From: CBDAQD01 sp965275905
GTDB taxonomy: Bacteria; Pseudomonadota; Alphaproteobacteria; Rhizobiales; JAJFHC01
Assembly (NCBI GenBank): GCA_965275905.1
Contig: CBDHYJ010000075.1
Location: forward strand, 84,499-148,498
Direction of reading: 5' to 3'
Length of the DNA stretch: 64,000 bases
Positions 40,029-49,293 of this stretch are shown one piece after another. The notes beneath the pieces are model-generated. The model was not told the DNA's origin. It ran no database searches and saw nothing but the letters and a program-made list of their open reading frames with translations. Position 1 is the first letter of the stretch, and each line of letters begins with the position of its first letter. The translations under genes and the position numbers were made by a program.

Positions 40029-40919
40029 TTAGGTATCCCCCCTCAAGAACTTGATAATTCCCGAGAAATCCATGTCTTCGTGGCCGGATGCTGCAAACAG
40101 ACTGTAAAGCGCGCCGGCTTGCGCGCCCAAAGGCGTGGCGGCGCCGTTGCTTTGCGCGGCGTCCTGGGCAAGCTTGAGGTCTTTGAGCATCATTCCCGCC
40201 GTAAAGCCCGCCGCGTAGTCGCGGTTGGCCGGCGATGCCGGAACCGGCCCGGGAACCGGGCAATAGGTGGTCAGCGACCAGCACTGGCCGGATGCCGTCG
40301 ACGATATGTCGAACAGCTTCTGGTGATCGAGCCCGAGCTTCTCTGCAAGCACGAAGGCTTCCGAGACGCCGATCATCGAAATGCCGAGGATCATGTTGTT
40401 GCAGATCTTCGCGGCCTGACCGTTGCCGGCGCCTCCGGCATGCACGATGTTCTTGCCCATCAGATCGAGTATCGGCTGCGCCCTGGCGAAAGCTTCGTCA
40501 GGCCCGCCGACCATGAACGTCAATGTGGCGGCCTCGGCGCCGGTCACACCGCCGGACACCGGCGCATCCACCATGGGCATTGCGGCATCGGCCGCCCCCG
40601 CAGCGACATCGCGCGCGCTGGCGACATCGATCGTTGAGGAATCGATCAGCAGAGTACCGGGCGATGCGGCGGAGAGAACACCGCCCTCCCCGGTATAGAC
40701 TTCGCGGACATGTTTCCCCGCAGGCAACATCGTCACCACCACCTCGACACCGGTGGCGGCATCGGCGATCGACGGCGCCGGTACGCCGCCGGCGTCCCGG
40801 AAAACGGACACCGCCTCCTCGCTCAGGTCGAACCCGGTGACGTCATGTCCCGCCTTCAGCAGGTTCCGGGCCATCGGCCCGCCCATGTTTCCCAGTCCGA
40901 TAAAGCCGATCTTGCTCAT
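40029..40919 (-). CDS. mmsB: 3-hydroxyisobutyrate dehydrogenase
   Basis: A 296-residue NAD-dependent enzyme of valine degradation. It has the N-terminal GFIGLGNMGGPMARNLLKAGH cofactor site, DAPVSGGVTGAEAATLTFMVGG substrate-binding region and the catalytic Lys in GNGQAAKICNNMILG. It is the third gene of a minus-strand block with the two preceding steps of the pathway, which makes this paralogue rather than the one at 44455 the likely valine enzyme. Confidence 0.93.
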   Translation of the reverse strand: MSKIGFIGLGNMGGPMARNLLKAGHDVTGFDLSEEAVSVFRDAGGVPAPSIADAATGVEVVVTMLPAGKHVREVYTGEGGVLSAASPGTLLIDSSTIDVASARDVAAGAADAAMPMVDAPVSGGVTGAEAATLTFMVGGPDEAFARAQPILDLMGKNIVHAGGAGNGQAAKICNNMILGISMIGVSEAFVLAEKLGLDHQKLFDISSTASGQCWSLTTYCPVPGPVPASPANRDYAAGFTAGMMLKDLKLAQDAAQSNGAATPLGAQAGALYSLFAASGHEDMDFSGIIKFLRGDT

Positions 40920-40943
40920 GGCCTTCTCCTGTTATTCCGTTTG

Positions 40944-41978
40944 TCAGCGCGGCTGAAGTTCGTCTTCGACCGGAGCGAAATACTCATCGACCAAGGCATC
41001 GCTCACGGCATCCAGCGACGCCGGGTCCCAGCGCGGATCCTGATCCTTGTCGATAACGACGGCCCGCGTACCCTCAAAGAAATCATGCCCGGTCATGATC
41101 CGGTTCACCATCCGGAATTCGAGCTTCATGCACTCCTCGAACTCCAGCGCCGCGCCCTCGCGGATCTGCCGATAGGTGATCCGCAGGCTGGTCGGCGACT
41201 TTGATCTTATGATCCCGGCGGTGCGCTTTGCCCACTCGCCGCCATCGGCATCCAGCGCTTCGAGTATCGCCGCGACGCCCCCGTGCCGGAAGAGACGGTC
41301 GATATCCTCCCGCACACCGGCAAGCGGTGCCTCAGCGGCCGGACTTGCGTGATCTTCCACAACGGCGTCGATGTCGTCGGTGCCCGCGAGAGCGGCAACA
41401 AACGCCTCGAGACGCTCTGCCGGAACATACGCATCGGCAATTCCGGTATAGATCGCATCCGCCGCCTTGATGCGCGCGCCGGTCAGACCGAGGTACAGAC
41501 CCGTCTCCCCCGGGCACCTCGGCAGGAAGTACGTACCGCCCACGTCCGGAAATAGCCCTATCCCCGTTTCCGGCATGGCAAAGGTGAGCCGGTCAGTCGC
41601 GATCCGGTGCGACCCGTGCACGGAGACGCCAACGCCGCCGCCCATGGTAATGCCATCCATGACGGCAATGTAGGGTTTAGGATACCGCTTGATTGTCGTG
41701 TCGAGACGGTACTCTTCGCGATAGAAGTCGAGGAACTGCCGGTCCCCCGCCCGGCCCCAGTCGTAGAGCGCCCGGATGTCACCGCCGGCGCAAAACGCCT
41801 TTTCCCCGGCGCCGACGATAATCACGCGTTCGATCGCGTCGTCCGACGCCCAGTCGTCCAGCGTCTGCTGCATCAGCCGGACCATGTTCAACGTCAGGGC
41901 ATTCAGCGCCGCAGGCCGGTTGAGCGTGATCAGCCCCGCCCGGTCACGCCTTTCGAAAAGAACTTCCGGTTCACTCAT
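40944..41978 (-). CDS. 3-hydroxyisobutyryl-CoA hydrolase
   Basis: A 344-residue crotonase-fold protein. Features: RAALNALTLNMVRLMQ-like N-terminus, GAGEKAFCAGGDIRALYDW oxyanion-hole segment, MDGITMGGGVGVSVHGSHRIATDRLTFAMPETGIGLFPDVGGTYFLPR, and the C-terminal EFECMKLEFRM-type region with a FFEGTRAVVIDKDQDPRW ending found in HIBCH rather than in simple hydratases. It should release free 3-hydroxyisobutyrate. It lies six bases after the acyl-CoA dehydrogenase gene and 24 before mmsB. Confidence 0.92.
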   Translation of the reverse strand: MSEPEVLFERRDRAGLITLNRPAALNALTLNMVRLMQQTLDDWASDDAIERVIIVGAGEKAFCAGGDIRALYDWGRAGDRQFLDFYREEYRLDTTIKRYPKPYIAVMDGITMGGGVGVSVHGSHRIATDRLTFAMPETGIGLFPDVGGTYFLPRCPGETGLYLGLTGARIKAADAIYTGIADAYVPAERLEAFVAALAGTDDIDAVVEDHASPAAEAPLAGVREDIDRLFRHGGVAAILEALDADGGEWAKRTAGIIRSKSPTSLRITYRQIREGAALEFEECMKLEFRMVNRIMTGHDFFEGTRAVVIDKDQDPRWDPASLDAVSDALVDEYFAPVEDELQPR

Positions 41979-41984
41979 CCCGGA

Positions 41985-43130
41985 TCAACCCTGCTCGGCG
42001 AAAATGCTGCGCGAAACGATCAGCCGCATGATCTCATTCGTTCCTTCGAGAATCTGATGCACGCGCACGTCGCGCAGGAAGCGCTCGATCGGATAGTCCC
42101 GCAGATAACCGTAGCCGCCGTGAAGCTGAAGCGCCTGATTGACCACATCGAAGCCGACATCCGTGGCGAGACGCTTTGCCATGGCGGCGAACCTGGTCGC
42201 GTCTGTCGTCCTGGCGTCCACCTTCGAAGCCGCCTTGTGCAGCAGCAGCCGGGCCGCCTCGACATCGGTCGCCATATCGGCGATCCGGAACTGCAGAGCC
42301 TGGAACTCCTTCAGTTCGCGCCCGAACTGCTTTCGTTCGCCCATATACTGCACACTCTGGTCGAGGCAGGCCTGCGCCGCACCAAGCGAGCACGACGCGA
42401 TATTGAGACGGCCGCCGTCGAGTCCCGCCATGGCGATCTTGAACCCCTGCCCTTCCGTCCCGACGAGGTTTCGCGCAGGCACCCGGCAGTCCTCGAACAT
42501 GACCATCGACGTCGGCTGGCTCTTCCACCCGAGCTTGCGTTCCTGGGCTCCGAAACTCAGCCCCGGCGTGTCTTTCTCGACAGCTATGCAGGATATGCCC
42601 GACGGGCCTTCATCGCCTGTCCGCACCATGCAAACGTAGATATCCGAATATCCGCCGCCCGAGATGAACGCCTTGGAACCGTTCAGGACGTAATCTTCGC
42701 CATCGCGCACGGCGCGGGTGCGCAGCGCGGCCGCGTCGGAGCCCGAACCGGGCTCGGTCAGGCAATAACTCGCCACCGCATTCATGGTGCAGAGATCCGG
42801 CAGCAATCGCTGGCGTAACGCGTCGTCGCCGAAACTGTCGATCATCCACGATGCCATGTTGTGGATCGAGATGAACGCCGCGGTCGACGTGCAGCCCTTG
42901 GCCAGTTCCTCGAAGATCAGCGCGGCGTCCAGTCTCGAAAGCCCGGATCCGCCGACGTCGTCTTTCACATAGATGCCGCCAAAGCCGAGTTCCGCTGCCT
43001 TGCGCAGCGTTTCGACCGGAAAGATTGATTTCTCGTCCCATTCATCGGCGAACGGCGCCATGTTGTCCGCCGCAAATGACGCAGCGACGTCCTGAAACGC
43101 ACGTTGTTCTTCGCTGAGTTCGAAATTCAT
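41985..43130 (-). CDS. Acyl-CoA dehydrogenase, probable isobutyryl-CoA dehydrogenase
   Basis: A 381-residue flavoenzyme with the full acyl-CoA dehydrogenase layout: helical N-terminus (FELSEEQRAFQDVAASFAADNMAPFADEWD), YCLTEPGSGSDAAALRTRAVRDGEDYVLNGSKAFISGG in the middle barrel, and ALQLHGGYGYLRDYPIERFLRDVRVHQILEGTNEIMRLIVSR at the C-terminus. The catalytic Glu is expected in LEGTNE. The two following genes convert its predicted product, so isobutyryl-CoA is the likely substrate. Confidence 0.9.
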   Translation of the reverse strand: MNFELSEEQRAFQDVAASFAADNMAPFADEWDEKSIFPVETLRKAAELGFGGIYVKDDVGGSGLSRLDAALIFEELAKGCTSTAAFISIHNMASWMIDSFGDDALRQRLLPDLCTMNAVASYCLTEPGSGSDAAALRTRAVRDGEDYVLNGSKAFISGGGYSDIYVCMVRTGDEGPSGISCIAVEKDTPGLSFGAQERKLGWKSQPTSMVMFEDCRVPARNLVGTEGQGFKIAMAGLDGGRLNIASCSLGAAQACLDQSVQYMGERKQFGRELKEFQALQFRIADMATDVEAARLLLHKAASKVDARTTDATRFAAMAKRLATDVGFDVVNQALQLHGGYGYLRDYPIERFLRDVRVHQILEGTNEIMRLIVSRSIFAEQG

Positions 43131-43335
43131 GAATCCGAATGTCTGCCAGTTCAGGTGGGGATGTCACCCGCCGTCATAAAAGCCAGACCGGATGACGTCA
43201 ACCGCACCAAATGGCGAAGCCCTTCCCTGGTGCGGCCCTTGCGCGCATTGAAATCACGCGACTTTTTATTGCCGGTTTCCTGCTGCATAATGTTTGTGCA
43301 TAAAAAATCACCGGACCAACTGGCGGAGGATCGCC

Positions 43336-44397
43336 GTGGATACAAGATCGCCCGGAGCGTTTCCGCACGCTGACAATTCCCTTTACGACAACAGTGGCAG
43401 GCACCATCAGGCAGCCTTTCCGGCAATCCGGATGCGCAGGGTGAGGCAGGCTGACTGGTCACGGCGGCTCGTTGCCGAATCTGCCCTGAGCGTCTCCGAT
43501 CTGATCTGGCCGATCTTCGTCGTTGGCGGGGAGAACGTCCGCGAACCGGTTGCTTCCATGCCGGGCGTGGATCGCCTGTCCATCGACAACGCCGTGCGCG
43601 CCGCTGAGTCGGCAGCCGAAGCCGGAATTCCCGTGTTGGCGTTGTTCCCGTACACGGATCCGGATCTGCGCAACGACACCGCCAGCGAAGCCTTCAACAG
43701 CAACAATCTGGTCTGCAGGGCGACACAGGCCATCAAGGCGGAGTTTCCCGAGATCGGCATCATGTGTGACGTCGCCCTCGATCCCTACACCAGCCACGGC
43801 CATGACGGCCTGCTTGAAGGCGACGAGATCCTCAACGACGAGTCCGTGCAGGCGCTTGTCACCCAGGCGCTTGTTCATGTGGAATCCGGATGCGACATCG
43901 TCGGCCCGTCCGACATGATGGACGGCCGCGTCGGCGCCATTCGCGACGCCCTTGAAGCGGCGGGGCACAGCAACACGCTTATCATGTCCTATGCGGCCAA
44001 ATATGCTTCCGCCTTCTACGGCCCGTTCCGGGAGGCGGTCGGCAGTTCGTCAACGCTCAAGGGCGACAAGCGCACATACCAGATGAACCCGTTCAACGGC
44101 GACGAGGCTGTCCGGGAGGCTGCGCTCGACATCCGCGAGGGCGCAGACATGATCATGGTCAAGCCGGGAATGCCGTATCTTGACATCGTCACGAGGCTGA
44201 AGACGACGTTCGGCATGCCGACATTCGCCTATCAGGTCTCCGGCGAGTACGCCATGCTGATGGCCGCCGTGCAGAACGGCTGGCTCGACGGAGACCGCGT
44301 GATCATGGAGAGCCTCGCAGCCTTCAAGCGGGCAGGAGCGGACGGCATCCTGACTTACTTCGCGCCCAAGGCGGCCGAGCTCCTGAAGTCCGGCTGA
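43336..44397 (+). CDS. hemB: Delta-aminolevulinic acid dehydratase (porphobilinogen synthase)
   Basis: A 353-residue enzyme condensing two aminolevulinates to porphobilinogen. The active-site lysines lie in SYAAKYASAFYGPF and MVKPGMPYLDI. The usual cysteine zinc site is replaced: the region reads DVALDPYTSHGHDGLL, as in magnesium-type alphaproteobacterial enzymes. The GTG at 43336, preceded by GGAGG six bases upstream, gives VDTRSPGAFPHAD; the open frame extends to an ATG at 43294 without Shine-Dalgarno support. The gene is isolated, head-to-head with the acyl-CoA dehydrogenase. Confidence 0.94.
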   Translation: MDTRSPGAFPHADNSLYDNSGRHHQAAFPAIRMRRVRQADWSRRLVAESALSVSDLIWPIFVVGGENVREPVASMPGVDRLSIDNAVRAAESAAEAGIPVLALFPYTDPDLRNDTASEAFNSNNLVCRATQAIKAEFPEIGIMCDVALDPYTSHGHDGLLEGDEILNDESVQALVTQALVHVESGCDIVGPSDMMDGRVGAIRDALEAAGHSNTLIMSYAAKYASAFYGPFREAVGSSSTLKGDKRTYQMNPFNGDEAVREAALDIREGADMIMVKPGMPYLDIVTRLKTTFGMPTFAYQVSGEYAMLMAAVQNGWLDGDRVIMESLAAFKRAGADGILTYFAPKAAELLKSG

Positions 44398-44454
44398 CGC
44401 AACGCCCGGCAGGCTTGAATCAATCTGTCAGGCCTACCTGCTTAGCTCTTGATA

Positions 44455-45327
44455 TCATTTGTCTTCGAGCAGTGTGATCAGGCTCGACGTGTCCCACCTG
44501 TTGCCGCCCTTGGCCTGCACCTGGGCATAGAACTGATCGACCAGAGCCGTCACGGGCAGCTTCGCACCGTAACCGCGCGCCGCTTCAAGGCAGATCGACA
44601 GATCCTTGCGCATCCAGTCCACGGCGAAGCCGAAGTCGAATTCGCCCCGGTTCATGGTCTCGTAGCGGTTCTCCATCTGCCAGGATTGGGCCGCACCCTT
44701 CGAAATCACCTCGATGACGGCCTCGACGTCCAGCCCCGCCGCCTTGCCGAAATGAATACCCTCCGAGAGCCCCTGGACGAGCCCGGCGATGCAGATCTGA
44801 TTGACCATTTTCGTCAATTGACCCGAGCCCGACGGACCCAGCAGCTTGCACATGCGCGCATAGCAGTCGATCAGGGGCGCGGCTTTGTCGTACGGCCCGG
44901 CATCCCCGCCGACCATGACGGTCAGCACCCCGTTTTCGGCGCCGGCCTGGCCACCCGACACAGGCGCGTCCAGAAAGGCGATGCCCTTTTCAGCGCCCGT
45001 GGCATGCAGTTCCCGCGCGACGTCGGCGGAAGCGGTGGTGTTGTCGATGAATATGCTGCCCGATGACATGCCGTGAAACGCGCCGTCCTCGCCCGTCACC
45101 ACCTCGCGCAGATCGTTGTCGTTGCCGACGCAGGCAAATACGAAATCCGCCCCCTCGGCGGCTTCGCGCGGTGTCGCCGCGCTTTTTCCGCCATGTTCAG
45201 CAACCCATTGATCCGCCTTGGCCGCCGTCCTGTTGTAGACCGTGACCTCGTGACCACCGGCGGCCAGATGACCGGCCATCGGATATCCCATCACACCAAG
45301 ACCGAGAAATGCGACGCGTTCGCCCAT
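44455..45327 (-). CDS. Beta-hydroxyacid dehydrogenase family oxidoreductase
   Basis: A 290-residue NAD(P)-binding protein related to 3-hydroxyisobutyrate dehydrogenase: VAFLGLGVMGYPMAGHLAAGGHEVTVYNRT, FLDAPVSGGQAGAENGVLTVMVGG and GSGQLTKMVNQICIAG with the catalytic Lys. The NRT after strand beta2 suggests NADP rather than NAD preference. Only limited likeness exists to the mmsB product at 40029. The substrate may be tartronate semialdehyde, succinic semialdehyde or similar; the neighbours do not decide. Confidence 0.85.
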   Translation of the reverse strand: MGERVAFLGLGVMGYPMAGHLAAGGHEVTVYNRTAAKADQWVAEHGGKSAATPREAAEGADFVFACVGNDNDLREVVTGEDGAFHGMSSGSIFIDNTTASADVARELHATGAEKGIAFLDAPVSGGQAGAENGVLTVMVGGDAGPYDKAAPLIDCYARMCKLLGPSGSGQLTKMVNQICIAGLVQGLSEGIHFGKAAGLDVEAVIEVISKGAAQSWQMENRYETMNRGEFDFGFAVDWMRKDLSICLEAARGYGAKLPVTALVDQFYAQVQAKGGNRWDTSSLITLLEDK

Positions 45328-45629
45328 GCCGATGGTCCTCCTTATTCAGATTTGTCGAGAAAGCCGGCCGCGATGACAACCGCAACCGAAACTGGCGTCA
45401 ATCCAGTGCGTAACACGGGAAATCTTGTCTCGCCAAGCCCGAGAACGTCCACCAGACGAGAAAGCGCTGACTATCGCCAAGCTTCCGTTGCCCATGCAAT
45501 ACTATGACAAAGGTCCAACCGGGGGAGACCACGAATCGTATGACCGGAGACTCGATCAGAATCTGGCCGGCTTTCGATCGCCTCGAGATTCCCTTCTGCC
45601 CTGAACCTGGTTTGCCATCCTGATCCGGC
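45328..45629. other. 302-bp divergent intergenic gap without a recognisable gene
   Basis: The gap lies between the oxidoreductase (minus) and the SLC13 permease (plus) and must carry promoters for both. I see no convincing -35/-10 pair, hairpin or small gene. Confidence 0.5.
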
Positions 45630-47495
45630 ATGGCCTCCGATCTCCATATCTGGGTCACCTTTGCGATCATCGGCGCGGCAATCGTATCCTATGCGGCCGA
45701 ACGGATGAGCATGGAACTGACGTCGGTCGCCGTTCTTTGCGCCCTGCTCGTTTTCTTTCACTTTTACCCGGTCGCGGGCGACGGCGGCGCCAACCTCCTG
45801 TCGCCAGTCGTGCTGCTCAGCGGTTTTGCCAATCCGGCCCTGATCACTGTCATGGCACTCCTGGTCATCGGCCAGGGCCTGTTCCAGACCGGTGCGCTGG
45901 AAGGACCCACCCGGCGGATCACGGAACTCGGCGCAAACAGCCCGTGGATCACGCTCGCCATCGTTCTCCTGCTCGCCGCCGTCATCAGCGCGTTCATCAA
46001 CAACACACCGGTCGTCGTCATCTTCATACCGGTTATCAGCGCGATCGCGGCCCGGATGGGAACCAATGTCAGCAAGGTGATCATGCCATTGAGTTTCATC
46101 ACCATCCTGGGCGGCATGACCACGCTGATCGGTTCCTCGACCAATTTGCTCGTTGCCGGCGTCGCCGCCAAATACGGCATGCCGGAAATCGGTTTCTTCG
46201 ACTTTGTCGTCCCCGGGCTCGTCCTGGCGGGTGTCGGGGCGGTTTACGTCCTGCTTATCGCACCGATGCTGTTGCCGAACCGCGAAACCATGGCGGAATC
46301 GGCCGGTGTGCGCAGCGGCAAGCAGTTCATTGCCCAGATCCCCATCACCAGGGATCACGTGCTGGAGGGCGAGACGGCGGTTGCCGGGCTGTTCCCGGCG
46401 CTCAAGGACATGACGGTGCGGATGATCCAGCGCGGCGAGCATCCGATCCTGCCGCCGTTCGAGGATGTCACCCTGCGCGAAGGCGATTTTGTCATCGTGG
46501 CGGCGACACGGAATGCCCTGACCGAAGCATTGAAATCCCGTGAAGCCGTGCTGTCCACCGACCCGGATTCGCATGTCGCCCCGGACTCGGCCCAGGCGGA
46601 TGAAGGCGCGGCGGATCCGGCACAGCCGAGGCGACAGAGCGAGCTCATGCTGGCCGAAGCGGTCATCGCGCCGGGTTCCAGGATGATCGGACGGCGCGTC
46701 GAGCAGATGGGACTGCATGCCGAGACCGGATGCATAGTCCTGGGTATTCAGCGCCGCAGCCGAATGATCCGGATGCGCATGAGTGAAATCCGTCTGGAGG
46801 CGGGCGACGTCATCCTGGTGCTCGGCTCGCGCAGCGGGATCAGGGGACTTCGGTCGAACCGGGACCTGCTGCTTCTGGAATGGTCAGCCACCGAACTGCC
46901 GGAAGTGGCACTCGCGCTCCGGGCCAGGCTGATATTCCTGCTGACCGTCGCGTCCGCGGCAATGGGTCTTGTCCCCATTGTCATAGCAGCCCTGGGCGGC
47001 GCGGCGGCGATGGTGGCCAGCGGCTGCATGAACGTGCGTCAGGCCGGCCGGGCATTCGATCGCCGGATCTATCTCCTCATCGGTGCCGCGATCGCGATGG
47101 CCGAGAGCCTCGAGACGACGGGCGGCGCGATGCTTCTTGCGCATGCTGTCATAGAGGGCTTTGCCGATGCGGGTCCGGCCGCCATTCTCTCGGCCATGTT
47201 CCTGCTGATCGCGATGCTGACGAATTTCCTCAGCAATCACGCCACGGCAGTGCTCTTTACGCCCATTGCCATAAGCACGGCCAACGAGCTCGGCGTTGCC
47301 CCCATGACGTTTGTCTATGCCGTCATTTTTGCCGCAAATTGCTCTTTCGCCACGCCGATGGCCTATCAGACCAACCTTCTGGTGATGGGACCGGGGCACT
47401 ATCGCTTTAGTGACTTCACGAGAGCCGGTCTGCCGTTGATATTTCTCATTTGGTTGGCATACTCGGCGTTCGCTCCATGGTACTATGGACTGTAG
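45630..47495 (+). CDS. SLC13-family permease with central TrkA-C domains
   Basis: A 621-residue membrane protein. The N-terminal SLC13 half includes TSVAVLCALLVFFHFYPVAG, ISAFINNTPVVVIFIPVISAIAARMGTNVSKVIMPLSFITILGGMTTLIGSSTNLLVAG. Two soluble TrkA-C-like regulatory domains follow at about residues 215-300 and 325-410 (EGDFVIVAATRNALTEALKSR; EAGDVILVLGSRSGIRGLRS), and the second membrane half contains TNFLSNHATAVLFTPIAIS and FAANCSFATPMAYQTNLLVMGPGHY. This architecture occurs in anion or dicarboxylate transporters; the substrate is unknown. Confidence 0.88.
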   Translation: MASDLHIWVTFAIIGAAIVSYAAERMSMELTSVAVLCALLVFFHFYPVAGDGGANLLSPVVLLSGFANPALITVMALLVIGQGLFQTGALEGPTRRITELGANSPWITLAIVLLLAAVISAFINNTPVVVIFIPVISAIAARMGTNVSKVIMPLSFITILGGMTTLIGSSTNLLVAGVAAKYGMPEIGFFDFVVPGLVLAGVGAVYVLLIAPMLLPNRETMAESAGVRSGKQFIAQIPITRDHVLEGETAVAGLFPALKDMTVRMIQRGEHPILPPFEDVTLREGDFVIVAATRNALTEALKSREAVLSTDPDSHVAPDSAQADEGAADPAQPRRQSELMLAEAVIAPGSRMIGRRVEQMGLHAETGCIVLGIQRRSRMIRMRMSEIRLEAGDVILVLGSRSGIRGLRSNRDLLLLEWSATELPEVALALRARLIFLLTVASAAMGLVPIVIAALGGAAAMVASGCMNVRQAGRAFDRRIYLLIGAAIAMAESLETTGGAMLLAHAVIEGFADAGPAAILSAMFLLIAMLTNFLSNHATAVLFTPIAISTANELGVAPMTFVYAVIFAANCSFATPMAYQTNLLVMGPGHYRFSDFTRAGLPLIFLIWLAYSAFAPWYYGL

Positions 47496-47523
47496 AGACC
47501 GAAGCGCGACGAGGAACGCACCG

Positions 47524-48276
47524 TTGAGCATTGAAGGCCGCAAGTTTCCGCAATTCTACATTACTCCGCCGGCGCCCTGCCCGTATCTGGACGGCAAGCT
47601 CGAACGCAAGATCTTCACGCATCTGATCGGCGACCAGGCGACGGTCCTGAACAATACGCTCACGCACGGCGGCTTCCGCCGCAGCCAGAACATCGCCTAC
47701 CGGCCGGCCTGCGACAAATGCAACGCGTGTGTGTCGGTCCGGGTCGTCGTGGACGAGTTCGAAATGAGCCGTTCCATGGCGCGGACGTGGGCCCGAAACG
47801 CCGACATCGTGAGTACCATGGTCGACGCCAGCCCCTCTCAGGAGCAATATTCCATCTTCCGCGGCTACATCGACGCACGCCACGCCGAGGGCGGCATGGC
47901 GGACATGACCGTGCTCGACTTCGCGGCCATGGTCGAGGACAGCTTCGTCGACACGCGCATGATCGAGTACCGGAAAGCCGGAGAAGGAAGGCTCGATCCT
48001 GGCAAGGAGAGCTCCGGCCCGCTCGTCGCCGCGGCGCTGACGGACGTGCTCGAGGACGGCCTGTCGATGATCTACAGCTTTTATGACCCGGACTATACGC
48101 ACCGCAGTCTGGGCACATACATGATTATCGAACACATCAACCGCGCCCGCTCTCTGGGTCTGCCATACGTTTACCTCGGCTACTGGGTCGAGGGCTCCGC
48201 GAAAATGGAATACAAGCGCCGCTTCCTTCCGCAGGAGCGCCTGTCGGCGGACGGATGGCGCCGATCGGACGACTGA
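47524..48276 (+). CDS. bpt: Aspartate/glutamate leucyltransferase (N-degron pathway)
   Basis: A 250-residue aminoacyl-tRNA-protein transferase. The N-terminal segment SIEGRKFPQFYITPPAPCPYLDGKLERKIFTHL is followed by THGGFRRSQNIAYRPACDKCNACVSVRVVVDEF with the Cys-x2-Cys pair. The C-terminal acetyltransferase-like part contains SMIYSFYDPDYTHRSLGTYMIIEHI and LGYWVEGSAKMEYKRRF. It tags proteins with acidic N-termini for ClpAP. The TTG at 47524 with GAGGAA upstream gives the family start; an ATG at 47485 would overlap the permease and add 13 odd residues. Confidence 0.93.
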   Translation: MSIEGRKFPQFYITPPAPCPYLDGKLERKIFTHLIGDQATVLNNTLTHGGFRRSQNIAYRPACDKCNACVSVRVVVDEFEMSRSMARTWARNADIVSTMVDASPSQEQYSIFRGYIDARHAEGGMADMTVLDFAAMVEDSFVDTRMIEYRKAGEGRLDPGKESSGPLVAAALTDVLEDGLSMIYSFYDPDYTHRSLGTYMIIEHINRARSLGLPYVYLGYWVEGSAKMEYKRRFLPQERLSADGWRRSDD

Positions 48277-48374
48277 CCGCGCCGATTGCCGCGCACCGAC
48301 GATCAATCTCGTTGACGATGGCCTGATCTTGTCTCATAGGCTGGGAGTCTCAGCAGTCTCCCGGTCACACGGAA

Positions 48375-49259
48375 ATGCCATCCTCTTCTTTACCCGACAA
48401 TCGGGACAATCACCGCAAGGGTCTTCTGATCACAGCGATCGGCGGATTTCTGCTGACGTTCGATACACCTCTGCTCAGGCTGGCGGACGCCGATTCGTGG
48501 ACGATCATGTTCTGGCGCGGCGTGATGGTCTTTGTCACGATCTGTGCCTACTGGGCTGTGCGCCGGTGGATCGTCCGCCGGCCCATCCCGATGATCAATG
48601 GCCTTGCGGGCCTCTCGGTCAGCCTGCTTTACGGCATTGCGAATATTTTCTTCATAACCGCACTTCACAACACGACGGTCGCCAACCTCGTGTTCATCCT
48701 CGCCCTTACACCGCTCGTGACGGCCGGATTCTCGATTGTTTTCCTTGGAGAGCGGATACCCCGGGGAACCCTGCTCGCCATCCTTGTCGCGATCTCGGGC
48801 GTCGTGATCATCGTGGGTGACGGCATCGCGCGCGGCAGTTCGTTCGGAGATCTACTGGCGGTTGGATCCGTCCTCTGCATGTCCACCGCCCTGACCGTCA
48901 CACGCGGATCCGGCCGCGACATGTCCATGGCTCCCGGTCCGGCTGCCCTGGCGGGAGCGGCCTGCGCCCTTCTGTTTATTGATTCATTCGCTCTCGACGC
49001 ATCGCAGTGGGCCTATCTGCTGATAAACGGCGTCATCATAATGCCGGTGAGCACCGTGCTGCTCGCGCTCGGACCGCGTTACATATCCGCTCCGGAGGTT
49101 GGCATGTTCCTGCTTCTCGAAACCGTGCTTGCCCCGATCTGGGTGTGGCTGGCCGTGAACGAGGTGCCGACGACAAACAGCCTGATCGGCGGTGCGGTCA
49201 TTATTCTGGCGCTCGGTGCTCACAGCATATTCAGGTTTGTTCGCAACCGGTCGCGCTGA
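48375..49259 (+). CDS. EamA/DMT-family transporter
   Basis: A 294-residue membrane protein with ten predicted helices in two EamA repeats: ITAIGGFLLTFDTPLLRLADADSWTIMFWRG, TTVANLVFILALTPLVTAGFSIVFLGERIPRGTLLAILVAISGVVIIVGDG, then INGVIIMPVSTVLLALGPRYISAPEVGMFLLLETVLAPIWVWLAVNEVP. The paired LGERI / VNEVP segments mark the two repeats. It is probably an exporter of small metabolites; no specific substrate can be read. It is co-oriented with bpt and terC. Confidence 0.88.
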   Translation: MPSSSLPDNRDNHRKGLLITAIGGFLLTFDTPLLRLADADSWTIMFWRGVMVFVTICAYWAVRRWIVRRPIPMINGLAGLSVSLLYGIANIFFITALHNTTVANLVFILALTPLVTAGFSIVFLGERIPRGTLLAILVAISGVVIIVGDGIARGSSFGDLLAVGSVLCMSTALTVTRGSGRDMSMAPGPAALAGAACALLFIDSFALDASQWAYLLINGVIIMPVSTVLLALGPRYISAPEVGMFLLLETVLAPIWVWLAVNEVPTTNSLIGGAVIILALGAHSIFRFVRNRSR

Positions 49260-49293
49260 CCCGGCACAAATCACGCGCATTCAGGAGATGCCA

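Noticed and set aside
44398..44454. Terminator after hemB
   Set aside because: The GCAGG/CCTGC pairing is interrupted and there is no T tract; too weak to annotate.
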